Of a stretch of 5,299 bases of DNA, positions 1 to 5,299 are shown piece by piece; position 1 is the first letter of the stretch, and every line of letters starts with the position of its first letter. Location of the stretch: NCBI GenBank assembly GCA_947627075.1, contig CANQUR010000107.1, positions 1-5,299 of the forward strand, read 5' to 3'. Source of the DNA: an uncultured Clostridia bacterium (GTDB lineage Bacteria; Bacillota; Clostridia; Christensenellales; Pumilibacteraceae). The position numbers were made by a program, and so were the translations under genes. Below the pieces are notes generated by a model, which had not been told where the DNA came from, made no database searches, and was given only the letters and a program-made list of their open reading frames with translations.

Positions 1-493
1 TGAGATGAGATGTCGCAAGCCCGGACACGAACTCCCTTACCTCGGATGCGCTGAAATGCAAATTGAGATTTGCCGCGGCGAACGCTCTGAAGCCGTCGCA
101 AAGTTCCTTCAATGAACCTGTATCGTCACAAGCGGGCTCGCCGTCACCCTCTTTCAATAAGCCGAAGCTTTGTTCCCTTTCGATCATTGCCTTACGCTCT
201 TGCTCTATGACGAGCTTTATTCCGTTTTCGTAGGGATCTGTCACTTTGCCGACTTTTTTCGCTCTCAATAGTGTGAATATCAAAAAGGCTATCAAAATGA
301 TAGGCAAAAGCATACCCCAGAATATTATCAAGGTGCTGTTTGCACCGAGTGTGATATAATTGAATACCGTCTCGATCGCCGTTTCCAGCAAATTCTTCGA
401 TTGCAGATATATCATTATCGCTATCAAAGAACCGCCTATTAGCGCAACTACGGTAAGCAATATTATCAAAAAAATATTGAATCTCTTTTTCAT
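1..493 (-). CDS. Membrane-anchored AAA+ ATPase paralogue, N-terminal part only
   Basis: An open frame starts with ATG at 493-491 and runs without a stop off the window start, giving 164 visible residues. It opens with a basic MKKR, then a hydrophobic segment (about residues 7-30), a short loop, a second one (about 55-76) and a basic RAKK. This predicts a two-helix membrane hairpin with both ends in the cytoplasm. Residues 79-127 are charged and linker-like. Residues 128-164 match residues 95-131 of the ATPase at 1987-3258 at 22 of 37 positions, including the identical block REFVSGLA followed by SH. In that ATPase the Walker A loop comes four residues later, so the frame is cut just before its predicted nucleotide-binding loop. 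The start overlaps the upstream stop as ATGA, with only a weak purine-rich stretch (AAAGAAGAAAA) in front, so translation is probably coupled. That it is an ATPase is inferred from this homology, because no catalytic motif is inside the window. Confidence 0.85.
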   Translation of the reverse strand, partial: MKKRFNIFLIILLTVVALIGGSLIAIMIYLQSKNLLETAIETVFNYITLGANSTLIIFWGMLLPIILIAFLIFTLLRAKKVGKVTDPYENGIKLVIEQERKAMIEREQSFGLLKEGDGEPACDDTGSLKELCDGFRAFAAANLNLHFSASEVREFVSGLATSHL

Positions 494-1977
494 TTTTCTT
501 CTTTACCGATACCCTCTTTTTGATCTACACTTTGCCTTTTTGCAAATATACTGTTTTTTACTTCGGATAGCATTTCTCGTCTCAAATTCCGCTTCACACC
601 CTTCCACTCTTTGCTTAAAAGGCGTCCGAGTGCCTCGTATTCTCGCTCGAGTTCATTGAATTCCTCTTCGGACAATGTCGTCTTTTGAGCGTCATCGCCC
701 CTTAAAGCGGTGAGTTGAGCCGCAAGCAAGAGATTTCTTTCGTTTGCTCGATCTATCTCACGCTGTTTCTCTTTAAGTTCCGTTTCGGCATCGGCTTCGA
801 GCTTTTTCAGTTTCTCCGAATATGCGAGTTCCGCATCCTTCAATGCTATCGACAATTCATTCGCGCGTCCGATTTGCTCGTTCAATGAATTGCCGCAAGC
901 TTTAAGTTCCGCCTCGAGCTCGGAAATTTTTGCCGTTTGCTCGTTCGACCTTGCACGAACGGATTGTGCCGCACGTGACACGGTCTCGAGCTCTTGAATG
1001 CGCTTAATAAGACGTACGATAATTTTTTCGGCATCCTCTTTTGGCATATCCCTTTTGAGCCTATCGAATTCTTCACTTTCCTCTCTCCTCGCCGTTTCGA
1101 GCAATTCGCTCTCGTTTGCCGAAGCGAAATTCTCGGCAAGCTCTATTTGCATATACGAGGTGAGTGCGAGCGCACGTGAAAGTTCCGTTCCCGTCAACGT
1201 TTCGGTCTCGACGTTTTTGATGACGCCTTCCTTGTCATATGAAAGCAAAAAGTCGTATAAAGCGACCGCTTCCACGAAGTTTTTGTCCATACGTAGCACA
1301 TTGTTCAGTGTCACGCCCGAATGTATGGTATCGACCTTGGACACTTCCGTCATTATCGGCGAGCGAAGATAAAAGCCGATCGAACGCAAGAGTTTGTCTA
1401 CGCGTTTTATCGCCTCGTCCGGTTTCGCCTCTCTGATTTCCGAAACGGTCATATTTACGCTCAATCGTCGTTCGCCCACCGAAACGTTTTTATTGGTTTT
1501 TATTACACTGCCATATGCTTCGCTTTTTGAAAGCGTTTCGTATTTACGCGTGACAAAATCTTTTGCCATATTCAAAAGCATATACAAAAACCTGTTCTCA
1601 TACGTGGCATAATCATTGAGTCGTTCCACCGAGTAAAGCTTGTCGGGGATTATTTCGTCGGTGATCTCCTTGTTTACAAGATCGCTGTGACGCGCCAAAT
1701 GCTGTATGGATTCCTTGGATACGCGTTTTATCTTTTCTATCGGCAACACTTCGCCGTTGGAACGAATAAATCGACGTTCTTCTTCCAACGCTTTGCCTAT
1801 AAAATCAAGTCCCTTTTCGACGGCGTTTATCCATTCGTCGTCCGCTTTGACCGTAGTCCTTGTAACGGTAACGACGTCTTTTACGGACGCGAGCGCTTCG
1901 ACTGCCGCTCTTTGTTTTTCGTCGCCGAGTTCGTTCAATTGCCTTATCGCCCTATAAAGAGTCAACGAATTTGACAT
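490..1977 (-). CDS. DUF2357-like (McrC N-domain-like) coiled-coil protein
   Basis: A 495-residue protein with no signal peptide or membrane segment, so probably cytoplasmic. Residues about 60-245 resemble DUF2357, the domain found in the N-terminal part of McrC-type partners of McrB ATPases. Visible hallmarks are LPIEKIKRVSKESIQHLARH (78-97), TYENRF (125-130, the ENRF core) and GVTLNNVLRMDKNFVEAVAL (221-240, compare the family pattern 'T-x-VL-x-x-D-x-x-[FY]'). Residues about 290-425 are highly charged with heptad-like leucines and predict a long coiled coil. Residues 433-480 form another charged helical stretch. I see no PD-(D/E)xK nuclease motif, unlike classical McrC. The start is set by AAGGAGG four bases upstream. 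The gene lies between two ATPase paralogues, 9 bp after one and overlapping the other by 4 bp, which supports a role as their partner or regulator. The DUF2357 call rests on remembered motif patterns rather than a profile search. Confidence 0.72.
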   Translation of the reverse strand: MSNSLTLYRAIRQLNELGDEKQRAAVEALASVKDVVTVTRTTVKADDEWINAVEKGLDFIGKALEEERRFIRSNGEVLPIEKIKRVSKESIQHLARHSDLVNKEITDEIIPDKLYSVERLNDYATYENRFLYMLLNMAKDFVTRKYETLSKSEAYGSVIKTNKNVSVGERRLSVNMTVSEIREAKPDEAIKRVDKLLRSIGFYLRSPIMTEVSKVDTIHSGVTLNNVLRMDKNFVEAVALYDFLLSYDKEGVIKNVETETLTGTELSRALALTSYMQIELAENFASANESELLETARREESEEFDRLKRDMPKEDAEKIIVRLIKRIQELETVSRAAQSVRARSNEQTAKISELEAELKACGNSLNEQIGRANELSIALKDAELAYSEKLKKLEADAETELKEKQREIDRANERNLLLAAQLTALRGDDAQKTTLSEEEFNELEREYEALGRLLSKEWKGVKRNLRREMLSEVKNSIFAKRQSVDQKEGIGKEEK

Positions 1978-1981
1978 TGTG

Positions 1982-1988
1982 CCTCCTT
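1982..1988 (-). promoter_or_regulatory. Shine-Dalgarno site overlapping an upstream stop
   Basis: The minus strand reads TAAGGAGGCACAATG. The TAA stop of the ATPase gene is built into a full AAGGAGG site, with a short four-base spacer to the ATG of the DUF2357-like gene. This fixes that start. It also places the terminating ribosome on the next initiation site, which suggests coupled translation. Confidence 0.85.
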
Positions 1989-3258
1989 ATTTAACAAGCG
2001 AACGTATGTAAGCTATCGAACGCGTCATCTTGCCTTCGCCGAATAAAGAATCTATAAAACTTATCAGTTCGTCCGCATCGCCGCGTCTATAGGACATATT
2101 TTGCATCGCGAGCTTTCTTAATACCTTCTTTGCGAGTATGTCGTCGAGGGCATCGAGTTCGCTTCCGCCGCAACTTACGTATACGGGCAAATAGGTTTTG
2201 ATCTGTCTCATTATACGATTACCAAACGATATATGGAATTTTTCGTTGATATAGGCGTCGAGCTTTTCGAGCTTATCGACATTTTGCTTCGACATGGGAT
2301 TTTTGCACGCTTCCTTGGCAAGGTCACGAAAGTGTTGCGCGCTTATGGGCACAGGAGACACTTCGGGGGCGACAAATGCGTCCGACTTTTGGTCAAGGTC
2401 GATTATCATGGTTCGGTCATACACCTTGTCGGATATGGCAAATGTGGAATCGTCGTTGTTTGCCGTGCCCAAAAACCACATATTTTCGGGAAGCTTTATG
2501 CTGCCGTTTTTAAGTCCTTGAGGATCGTTATCCCACTTGTCGGGGACTATTTCAAGGTAGCGGAGTTCCGGATCGGGTATCTCCATAAGCGAGAGGAATT
2601 CGGCGAAATAATACTCCACTCTCGCTATATTCAACTCATCGAGAATGGTCACGAACATTCCTTTATTTAAGTTCGCCTCGTACATCTTTTGCAATAGCGG
2701 CGTTTCGTTGAAGCGCTTTGTAAATTCGTTATAGTAGCCTATAAGGTCGGATCGCTCCTTCCACATGGGCTGAACGGGAACCACAAGAGACGGATTGTCG
2801 ATAAACTCCCCGAGCGCAAACGCCAGCGACGTCTTACCCGTTCCCGACATACCTTGCAATATGATAAAGTGCGAAACGGCAAGCCCCGAAACGAATTCGC
2901 GTATGATGGATATATCATAATAGAGATTGAGCTTGTTCGCCGCATATGCTCTGAATTGCTCGCAAAAGCTTTTCAGAGTCACATCATCGCTAAATTGCTT
3001 TTCGGGCAAGTCGAGCATTTTTTCATCGATCGCTTTGAGCATTTCGAAACGCGAAGCTCGTTCCTTGCTTTGCACCTTCTCCAAGCTCTCCTCGAGCTTC
3101 TCGTTGAGGGAAGCCAGCCTTTTTTCGTTGATCATTGCCGCAACCACTATGAGCAACATCAAAATTACCATTATCGCCATATATACGATAATAAATTTGG
3201 GGCTCTTTATCAGCTCCCACACGTCATTAAGTGAAACACAGTACAATAAATTTTTCAT
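1987..3258 (-). CDS. Membrane-anchored McrB-like AAA+ ATPase
   Basis: A complete 423-residue protein. One strong membrane segment (residues 21-43) is followed by a charged, probable coiled-coil stalk (44-80) and a helical block (92-131). The AAA+ core shows Walker A GMSGTGKTS (136-144), PMWKERSDLIGYYN (164-177), Walker B ILDELNIARVEYYFAEFLSL (205-224, Asp207 and Glu208), sensor-1 region FLGTANNDDS (262-271) and a conserved Asp-Arg (281-282) as a likely arginine finger. The C-terminal lid contains FGNRIMRQI and YVSCGG (345-365). The 'DELN-x-AR' and 'GTxN' signatures place it in the McrB/MoxR/dynein-like branch rather than the classical FtsH/Cdc48 branch. The start overlaps the preceding stop as ATGA, with a weak AAAGAGAG in front. 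It probably assembles as a ring on the cytoplasmic face of the membrane and couples nucleotide hydrolysis to remodelling of a partner. The substrate is unknown, and so is the nucleotide: ATP or, as in McrB, GTP. Confidence 0.88.
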   Translation of the reverse strand: MKNLLYCVSLNDVWELIKSPKFIIVYMAIMVILMLLIVVAAMINEKRLASLNEKLEESLEKVQSKERASRFEMLKAIDEKMLDLPEKQFSDDVTLKSFCEQFRAYAANKLNLYYDISIIREFVSGLAVSHFIILQGMSGTGKTSLAFALGEFIDNPSLVVPVQPMWKERSDLIGYYNEFTKRFNETPLLQKMYEANLNKGMFVTILDELNIARVEYYFAEFLSLMEIPDPELRYLEIVPDKWDNDPQGLKNGSIKLPENMWFLGTANNDDSTFAISDKVYDRTMIIDLDQKSDAFVAPEVSPVPISAQHFRDLAKEACKNPMSKQNVDKLEKLDAYINEKFHISFGNRIMRQIKTYLPVYVSCGGSELDALDDILAKKVLRKLAMQNMSYRRGDADELISFIDSLFGEGKMTRSIAYIRSLVK

Positions 3259-4112
3259 GATCTCTCTTTCTTTTTTATAATTTTTCCTTTTGTCTCGTTA
3301 TTTTTTGATGCTGTCTTTAATCTGCATCGATAGAACGCAAAAACGATCACACCTGCGACCAAGATAAATATAAATGCAGTCGCTCCTATCCACATGAATA
3401 CCTCGTCTACCCATCGACTATTCGACGTCGTGAACAATATCAAGCAACCGATAAGCAACGCAAAAAGAACGGCGGGCGCTATATATTTGCTCGTCGAAAA
3501 CCATTTGAATTTTTTTCGGAAACAGATCGCCAGTGCGAGAAGAACGACAATTTCGACAGTCACAAAAACCAACAATACTTTTTTTGCCCACGCAACGGTA
3601 AACAGCTTGATCAATACATAATTGAGCGGCATCGCCAGGCATATGCTCGCCGCCAAAACGGTTGCAACCAAAAAAACAAATATCGCTATCCATAAGCTGC
3701 GTATGGGGCTCGGTCTGACCCATACGATCTTTTTTCGGATCGGCTTTGTTTGATCTGTAGCGCCTAATCCGACCTTGAAGTCCCTTACTCTTATCGAAAA
3801 AATGGCGATGAAAATTATCGGCGTCAACAAAAAAAAGTAAAACGGCCAGCCTATTATCGCCCGTACTCGTTCATCGGAACCTATATAAAAGCCGTTGCTC
3901 GCTCGATACACGAATGTAGCTATTATAAAAACGAGCACGACCAGCGTAAAAGCAAAAGTGACTGACATCAATGCCAGTCGCAATAGCTTTGTCTTAAAAG
4001 AATATTCGCCTTTTATTATATCAAAGGTTTTCTTTACCGTTTCGGATAAAACGAATGCACAAAAAAGCCCCTCAAACATTCCCCCCATAAGAAGCCATAG
4101 CACCCAATACAT
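3255..4112 (-). CDS. Predicted 7-TM membrane protein, first gene of the AAA+ operon
   Basis: A 285-residue protein I do not recognise. It has about seven hydrophobic segments, near residues 3-22, 47-69, 88-107, 139-161, 177-198, 210-228 and 238-261. A charged cytoplasmic-looking loop (108-138, rich in Lys and Arg) separates segments three and four, and a strongly basic tail (262-285, ending KGKIIKKKERS) follows the last one. I see no catalytic motif, transporter signature or lipoprotein box. The ATG at 4112-4110 is preceded by AAGGG at a spacing of eight bases, which supports this start. Its TGA overlaps the ATG of the McrB-like ATPase as ATGA, so the two are probably translationally coupled and made in similar amounts. 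The likely role is the membrane platform, channel or sensor of the complex, inferred from position and topology only. As first gene, it sits directly behind the palindrome-containing control region. Confidence 0.82.
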   Translation of the reverse strand: MYWVLWLLMGGMFEGLFCAFVLSETVKKTFDIIKGEYSFKTKLLRLALMSVTFAFTLVVLVFIIATFVYRASNGFYIGSDERVRAIIGWPFYFFLLTPIIFIAIFSIRVRDFKVGLGATDQTKPIRKKIVWVRPSPIRSLWIAIFVFLVATVLAASICLAMPLNYVLIKLFTVAWAKKVLLVFVTVEIVVLLALAICFRKKFKWFSTSKYIAPAVLFALLIGCLILFTTSNSRWVDEVFMWIGATAFIFILVAGVIVFAFYRCRLKTASKNNETKGKIIKKKERS

Positions 4113-4144
4113 TCCGTTTTCCCTTTTTTGTGTTATATAAAAAT

Positions 4145-4171
4145 GTACATAGAATAAAATATTCTATGTAC
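4145..4171. repeat. 27-bp palindrome, copy 1 (probable operator)
   Basis: A perfect inverted repeat with 12-bp arms (GTACATAGAATA and its complement) around a 3-base centre. Read on the minus strand it differs at only one of 27 positions from the copy at 4295-4321. It overlaps the spacer, -10 and start of the proposed minus-strand promoter and lies 32 bp upstream of the 7-TM gene, a typical place for a repressor site. On the plus strand eight T follow directly, so it could also act as an intrinsic terminator for transcripts in that direction. The near-identical second copy favours a protein-binding site, though both roles can coexist. Confidence 0.75.
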
Positions 4172-4184
4172 TTTTTTTTAACAA
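4156..4184 (-). promoter_or_regulatory. Possible promoter of the membrane AAA+ operon
   Basis: On the minus strand TTGTTA (4184-4179) is followed by a 17-bp spacer and TATTTT (4161-4156), each matching the sigma-A consensus at 4 of 6 positions. An alternative -10, TAGAAT (4166-4161), lacks a good -35 box. Initiation near 4149 would leave a leader of about 37 bases before the 7-TM gene. The match is only fair, but this is the best candidate I found in the right position, and the palindrome covering it makes regulation plausible. Confidence 0.4.
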
Positions 4185-4252
4185 GAAAGCGACAAAAAAT
4201 GGCAGAAATCGTCTTAAATTTCAAAAAAAATTATTTTTTCAATGTATTTCGG

Positions 4253-4281
4253 TTGACTTTTTCACATTTGTATGATAGTAT
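4253..4281 (+). promoter_or_regulatory. Plus-strand sigma-A-type promoter with extended -10
   Basis: TTGACT (4253-4258, 5 of 6 consensus) is followed by a 17-bp spacer and TAGTAT (4276-4281, 4 of 6), with TGA directly before it forming an extended -10 (TGN). The predicted start is near 4288. It points away from the AAA+ operon and towards the 3' end of efp. The only things downstream before the terminator at 4363-4398 are a palindrome and a hairpin, so the product would be a short RNA of about 110 nt. Confidence 0.5.
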
Positions 4282-4294
4282 AAAACCATATTAT

Positions 4295-4321
4295 GTACAT
4301 AGATTATTTTATTCTATGTAC
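4295..4321. repeat. 27-bp palindrome, copy 2 (probable operator)
   Basis: An imperfect palindrome whose clean outer arms (4294-4303 and 4313-4322) read TGTACATAGA and its complement. Its plus strand matches the minus strand of the copy at 4145-4171 at 26 of 27 positions, and the two centres (4158 and 4308) are exactly 150 bp apart. It begins about six bases after the predicted plus-strand start, where a bound protein would block escape from that promoter. No regulator gene is visible in the window. Confidence 0.72.
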
Positions 4322-4336
4322 AAAATACTCTCCCTC

Positions 4337-4360
4337 TTTTTCTTGCAAACGCAAGAAAAA
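4337..4360. other. 10-bp hairpin beside the efp terminator
   Basis: A perfect stem, TTTTTCTTGC paired with GCAAGAAAAA around an AAAC loop. On the minus strand its first T residues are the T-run of the efp terminator, so the two structures share bases. On the plus strand no T-run follows, so it is not a terminator in that direction. It may strengthen termination or be a domain of the proposed small RNA. Confidence 0.5.
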
Positions 4361-4398
4361 AATTACCGAATGACGCAAGTCGTTCGGTAAATTTTTTT
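4356..4398. terminator. Bidirectional intrinsic terminator after efp
   Basis: A stem of TTACCGAA, four inner positions, a 4-base loop and the matching arm spans 4363-4390. Seven A precede it (4356-4362, a T7 run on the minus strand) and seven T follow it (4392-4398, plus strand). On the plus strand all twelve pairs form, with one U-G wobble and a GCAA loop. On the minus strand the wobble becomes a C-A mismatch, still leaving a strong stem. It starts 41 bases after the efp stop and should separate the pepP-efp unit from the AAA+ operon. Confidence 0.85.
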
Positions 4399-4431
4399 AT
4401 CTGCTTTAAGTTTGTAAAGCGAACGGAAATT

Positions 4432-4992
4432 TTATTTCACGCGTTCCATGTACGTTCCGGTACGAGTATCCACTCTGATTTTTTCTCCTTGATTGATGAA
4501 CAAGGGGATCTGAATGCTTGTTCCCGTTTCGAGTTTAGCCGGCTTATTTCCCGCTTTGGACGTATCGCCCTGAATACCCGGTTCGGTTTCGGCAACGACA
4601 AGTTCGACAAAGTTGGGCGCCTCCACGCTGAAAGCGCTACCCTTATAGAATTGAACGGTCGCCATCATTTCTTCCTTTATATATTTGAGAGCATCGGCAC
4701 AAACGTCATAGTTCAACGGGATCATCTCAAACGACTCCATGTCCATAAAGTAATAAAGGTCGCCGTCGTTATAAGAATATTGCATCTCTTTTCGTTCGAT
4801 GTGAGCGAGTGGATACTTATCCGACGGATTGAACGTTTGCTCGAGAACTTGTCCCGTGATGACATTCTTTATCTTCGCCCTCACAAATGCTGCGCCTTTG
4901 CCCGGCTTTACGTGTTGGAAATCCACAATAACATAAACTTTGCCATCTATTTCCAAGGTAACGCCTTTTCTGAAATCTCCTGCTTCTATCAT
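4432..4992 (-). CDS. efp: Translation elongation factor P
   Basis: EF-P binds between the P and E sites of the ribosome and relieves stalling at polyproline stretches. The 186-residue product has the usual family length (E. coli 188). The N-terminal KOW-like domain (about 1-64) carries the tip loop KPGKGAAF (29-36) with Lys32, the residue modified with 5-aminopentanol in Bacillus subtilis. The loop is of that type rather than the E. coli beta-lysylated form. Two OB-fold domains follow, about 65-128 and 129-186, ending in the typical VDTRTGTYMERVK. The start is set by AAGGAG (4999-5004) six bases upstream of the ATG, overlapping the TAA of the preceding peptidase gene. The 10-bp gap to that gene and the strong terminator after efp mark the end of a pepP-efp operon. 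Nothing looks degraded, and the assignment is secure. Confidence 0.98.
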   Translation of the reverse strand: MIEAGDFRKGVTLEIDGKVYVIVDFQHVKPGKGAAFVRAKIKNVITGQVLEQTFNPSDKYPLAHIERKEMQYSYNDGDLYYFMDMESFEMIPLNYDVCADALKYIKEEMMATVQFYKGSAFSVEAPNFVELVVAETEPGIQGDTSKAGNKPAKLETGTSIQIPLFINQGEKIRVDTRTGTYMERVK

Positions 4993-4998
4993 AAAACA

Positions 4999-5004
4999 CT
5001 CCTT
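4999..5004 (-). promoter_or_regulatory. Ribosome binding site of efp
   Basis: AAGGAG on the minus strand, six bases before the efp ATG. Its first two bases are part of the upstream TAA stop, an arrangement also seen before the DUF2357-like gene in this window. Confidence 0.85.
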
Positions 5005-5299
5005 ATAAGTTTATATTTTTATCGAAATTTGTTAAGTTTAACAATCCGTCCTCTTTGACTACCGCAAGGTCCTCGATCCTGACTCCGCCGAGATCCTCTA
5101 TATACACACCCGGCTCTATTGTAACAACCATATTGGGCTCGAGAACTATATCGGAACTTTTTTTCAGTCGGGGGAACTCATGAACTTCCAGCCCCACTCC
5201 ATGCCCGAGAGAATGTCCGAAAAATTCACCGAATCCATGCGCCGTGATATATTCGCGTGCAAAAGAATCCGCCTCGTGGCAAGTCATCCCCGCCTTGAT
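5003..5299 (-). CDS. pepP: Xaa-Pro aminopeptidase (M24 family), C-terminal fragment
   Basis: The frame is open to the window edge and gives the last 98 residues of a 'pita-bread' metallopeptidase. The family removes an N-terminal residue that precedes proline, using two metal ions in the cytoplasm. Three of the five expected metal ligands are visible: the His in FGHSLGHGVGLEVHE (fragment residue 33), the Glu in VTIEPGVYI (62) and the Glu in GGVRIED (76). The two Asp ligands would lie upstream, outside the window. An internal ATG at 5287-5285 is not the real start, because family sequence (IKAG) continues in frame before it. The gene lies 10 bp before efp, a neighbourhood common in Bacillota. 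Methionine aminopeptidase shares the fold, but the HGVGLEVHE and EPGVYI context and the efp neighbour favour Xaa-Pro peptidase. The choice between pepP and related proline-dipeptidase names is not secure. Confidence 0.92.
   Translation of the reverse strand: MKAGMTCHEADSFAREYITAHGFGEFFGHSLGHGVGLEVHEFPRLKKSSDIVLEPNMVVTIEPGVYIEDLGGVRIEDLAVVKEDGLLNLTNFDKNINL

Larger units (their letters stand above)
4288..4398 (+). ncRNA. Candidate structured small RNA (hypothetical)
   Basis: This is the interval between the predicted plus-strand start and the T-run of the terminator. It contains three successive hairpins: the palindrome at 4294-4322, a 10-bp stem at 4337-4360, and a 12-bp stem with a GCAA (GNRA-type) loop at 4363-4390 followed by seven T. 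No start codon with a ribosome binding site leads to a plausible protein in it. It stops 33 bases before the efp stop codon, so it would not be antisense to efp coding sequence. I match it to no known RNA family, and it depends entirely on the promoter call. Confidence 0.3.

Noticed and set aside
360..659. A 99-codon plus-strand open frame over the junction of the last two operon genes.
   Set aside because: It is antisense to two well-supported coding regions and to their ATGA overlap, with no ribosome binding site.
2233..2670. A 145-codon plus-strand open frame opposite the ATPase.
   Set aside because: It lies wholly antisense to conserved AAA+ motifs of the real gene and shows no features of its own.
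4263..4300. A 12-codon minus-strand leader peptide in the control region.
   Set aside because: It has no Shine-Dalgarno site and no amino-acid bias suggesting attenuation, and it begins inside the second palindrome.
4145..4321. A MITE-like element bounded by inverted terminal repeats.
   Set aside because: Each end is itself a palindrome, so inverted orientation means little. No clear target-site duplication is seen and the ends coincide with promoters. A genome-wide copy count could reopen this.
4130..4390. An 86-codon plus-strand open frame in the intergenic region.
   Set aside because: It runs through both palindromes and into the terminator stem, its start has no ribosome binding site, and its composition reflects A+T-rich filler.
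4489..5058. A 189-codon plus-strand open frame opposite efp.
   Set aside because: It is the antisense shadow of the conserved efp gene, with no recognisable domain and no ribosome binding site.

Overview
The window looks like chromosomal DNA of a Bacillota bacterium, probably an uncultured clostridial lineage. The evidence is the pepP-efp gene pair, an EF-P with a Bacillus-type lysine loop (KPGKGAAF, Lys32), strong AAGGAG(G) ribosome binding sites, and very A+T-rich intergenic DNA. The lineage below phylum is a guess. Every supported gene lies on the minus strand, so transcription runs from high to low coordinates. I see no tRNA, rRNA, CRISPR array or transposase.

Region 1 (5299 down to 4432) is housekeeping: the C-terminal end of an M24 Xaa-Pro aminopeptidase, 10 bp, then a complete elongation factor P gene. 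A strong hairpin with T-runs on both sides (about 4356-4398) ends this unit.

Region 2 (4431 down to 4113, 319 bp) has no convincing gene but is rich in signals. It holds the bidirectional terminator, a second hairpin beside it, a good plus-strand promoter (TTGACT, 17 bp, TAGTAT with an extended -10), and two nearly identical 27-bp palindromes with centres 150 bp apart. One palindrome overlaps a possible minus-strand promoter of the downstream operon. The other lies just after the plus-strand promoter. This resembles a shared operator pair, and the plus-strand promoter could make a structured RNA of about 110 nt.

Region 3 (4112 to the window start) is a tight four-gene operon: a 7-TM protein with no recognised domain, a membrane-anchored McrB-like AAA+ ATPase, a DUF2357-like (McrC N-domain-like) protein with a long coiled coil and no visible nuclease motif, and the start of a second membrane-anchored protein. 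The last is cut by the window edge. Its residues 128-164 match the block just before Walker A of the first ATPase at 22 of 37 positions, so it is almost certainly a paralogous second AAA+ ATPase. Two of the three junctions are ATGA overlaps, and at the third the stop codon lies inside the Shine-Dalgarno sequence.

The four products probably form one membrane-bound machine: paired ATPase rings on the cytoplasmic face, a DUF2357 coiled-coil partner or regulator, and a polytopic membrane component. The layout recalls type IV McrBC restriction and coiled-coil-rich McrBC relatives, but it is membrane-tethered and lacks a visible nuclease. A role in defence or envelope stress is inference only.
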